Assembly: GCA_002338335.1 (NCBI GenBank)
Contig: DDIC01000017.1
Span: 2,314-25,260 of the forward strand
DNA: 22,947 bases
Direction: 5' to 3'
Origin: Bacteroidetes bacterium UBA1860
GTDB taxonomy: Bacteria > Bacteroidota > Rhodothermia > Balneolales > Balneolaceae
Shown: positions 22,827 through 22,947 of the stretch, piece after piece
Position numbering within the stretch: position 1 is the first letter of the stretch
How the letters are laid out: each line of letters opens with the position of its first letter
The notes under the pieces: generated by a model
What the model saw: only the letters and a program-made list of their open reading frames with translations
Database searches by the model: none
What the model was told of the DNA's origin: nothing
Position numbers and translations under genes: made by a program

Positions 22827-22947
22827 ATGAATCCTGAGAAGTTCCCAGCCATTAATGTGTTAACGGTGATGCGTGGGTTTCAAAACCGACGTCTCCCCCA
22901 TCAAATCACACCCTATCGATTCGAGACCCAGGATGGGCGTCGATTCA
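22827..22947 (+). CDS. Unrecognised protein, N-terminal fragment (cut by window edge)
   Basis: An open frame starts at ATG 22827 and runs 40 codons without a stop to the end of the window. It begins MNPEKFPAINVLTVMRGFQN, followed by HQITPYRFETQDGRRF. I do not recognise the family. The strongly basic and aromatic composition looks protein-like rather than random, and no other gene covers this strand. It is divergent from dinB and 81 bases from it, so the palindrome at 22755-22779 could control both. No signal peptide is visible. Confidence 0.5.
   Translation, partial: MNPEKFPAINVLTVMRGFQNRRLPHQITPYRFETQDGRRF

Noticed and set aside
1..22947. CRISPR arrays, tRNA or rRNA genes, prophage or defence islands
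   Set aside because: I looked through the gaps between genes and saw no regularly spaced repeats, no tRNA-like cloverleaf, and no transposase, integrase or defence protein in any frame.

Overview
The window reads as chromosomal DNA of a marine or halophilic bacterium near the Bacteroidota/Rhodothermota/Balneolota assemblage. The clearest clue is a rhodopsin that matches, as I remember it, the xanthorhodopsin of Salinibacter over most of its length. The small acidic DUF2795-type protein, the FKBP lipoprotein and the weak Shine-Dalgarno signals with several TTG/GTG starts fit that placement. This is inference; no marker gene fixes the lineage. I see no tRNA, rRNA, CRISPR array, prophage or intact insertion sequence.

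Layout. (1) 1-2157: the start of a leftward DEAD-box RNA helicase, then rightward an FKBP-type prolyl isomerase lipoprotein and the cobalamin-dependent queuosine enzyme QueG. (2) 6210-2223, leftward: tatA, gatA, a short-chain dehydrogenase, prmA and a sigma-70 family factor. Three of the four junctions are ATGA overlaps, so this looks like one translationally coupled operon. (3) 6338-12475, rightward: a DUF2795-like protein, an Omp85 outer-membrane protein, a lone cyclic-nucleotide-binding-like domain, an RlmD-type RNA methyltransferase and a carotenoid desaturase, all tightly spaced or overlapping. (4) 12472-12975: a leftward YfcE-like phosphoesterase whose stop codon overlaps that of the desaturase. 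(5) 13033-17238, rightward: a family 2 glycosyltransferase, the proton-pumping rhodopsin, lycopene cyclase crtY and beta-carotene dioxygenase blh. (6) 19566-17371, leftward: a cobalamin riboswitch and a BtuB-like TonB-dependent receptor. (7) 19669-21387: a membrane-anchored amidase-signature hydrolase. (8) 22745-21417: a Y-family DNA polymerase behind a palindromic operator-like site, with the start of an unrecognised divergent gene at the right edge.

The functional core is phototrophy. CrtY makes beta-carotene from lycopene, Blh cleaves it to retinal, and the rhodopsin binds retinal to pump protons. The rhodopsin keeps the glycine that opens the carotenoid antenna site in xanthorhodopsin, so a second, light-harvesting carotenoid is plausible. 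The desaturase at 10958 could supply lycopene or help make that antenna. A strong terminator separates rhodopsin from crtY-blh, which would allow far more opsin than enzyme. Phytoene synthase and any ketolase or hydroxylase are not in the window. A second link is vitamin B12: a riboswitch-controlled B12 receptor lies in the same window as the B12-dependent enzyme QueG.

The least explained signals are two perfect DnaA boxes flanking a 14-bp palindrome at 17339-17369, the palindrome in front of dinB, the lone degenerate nucleotide-binding domain protein and the membrane-anchored amidase.
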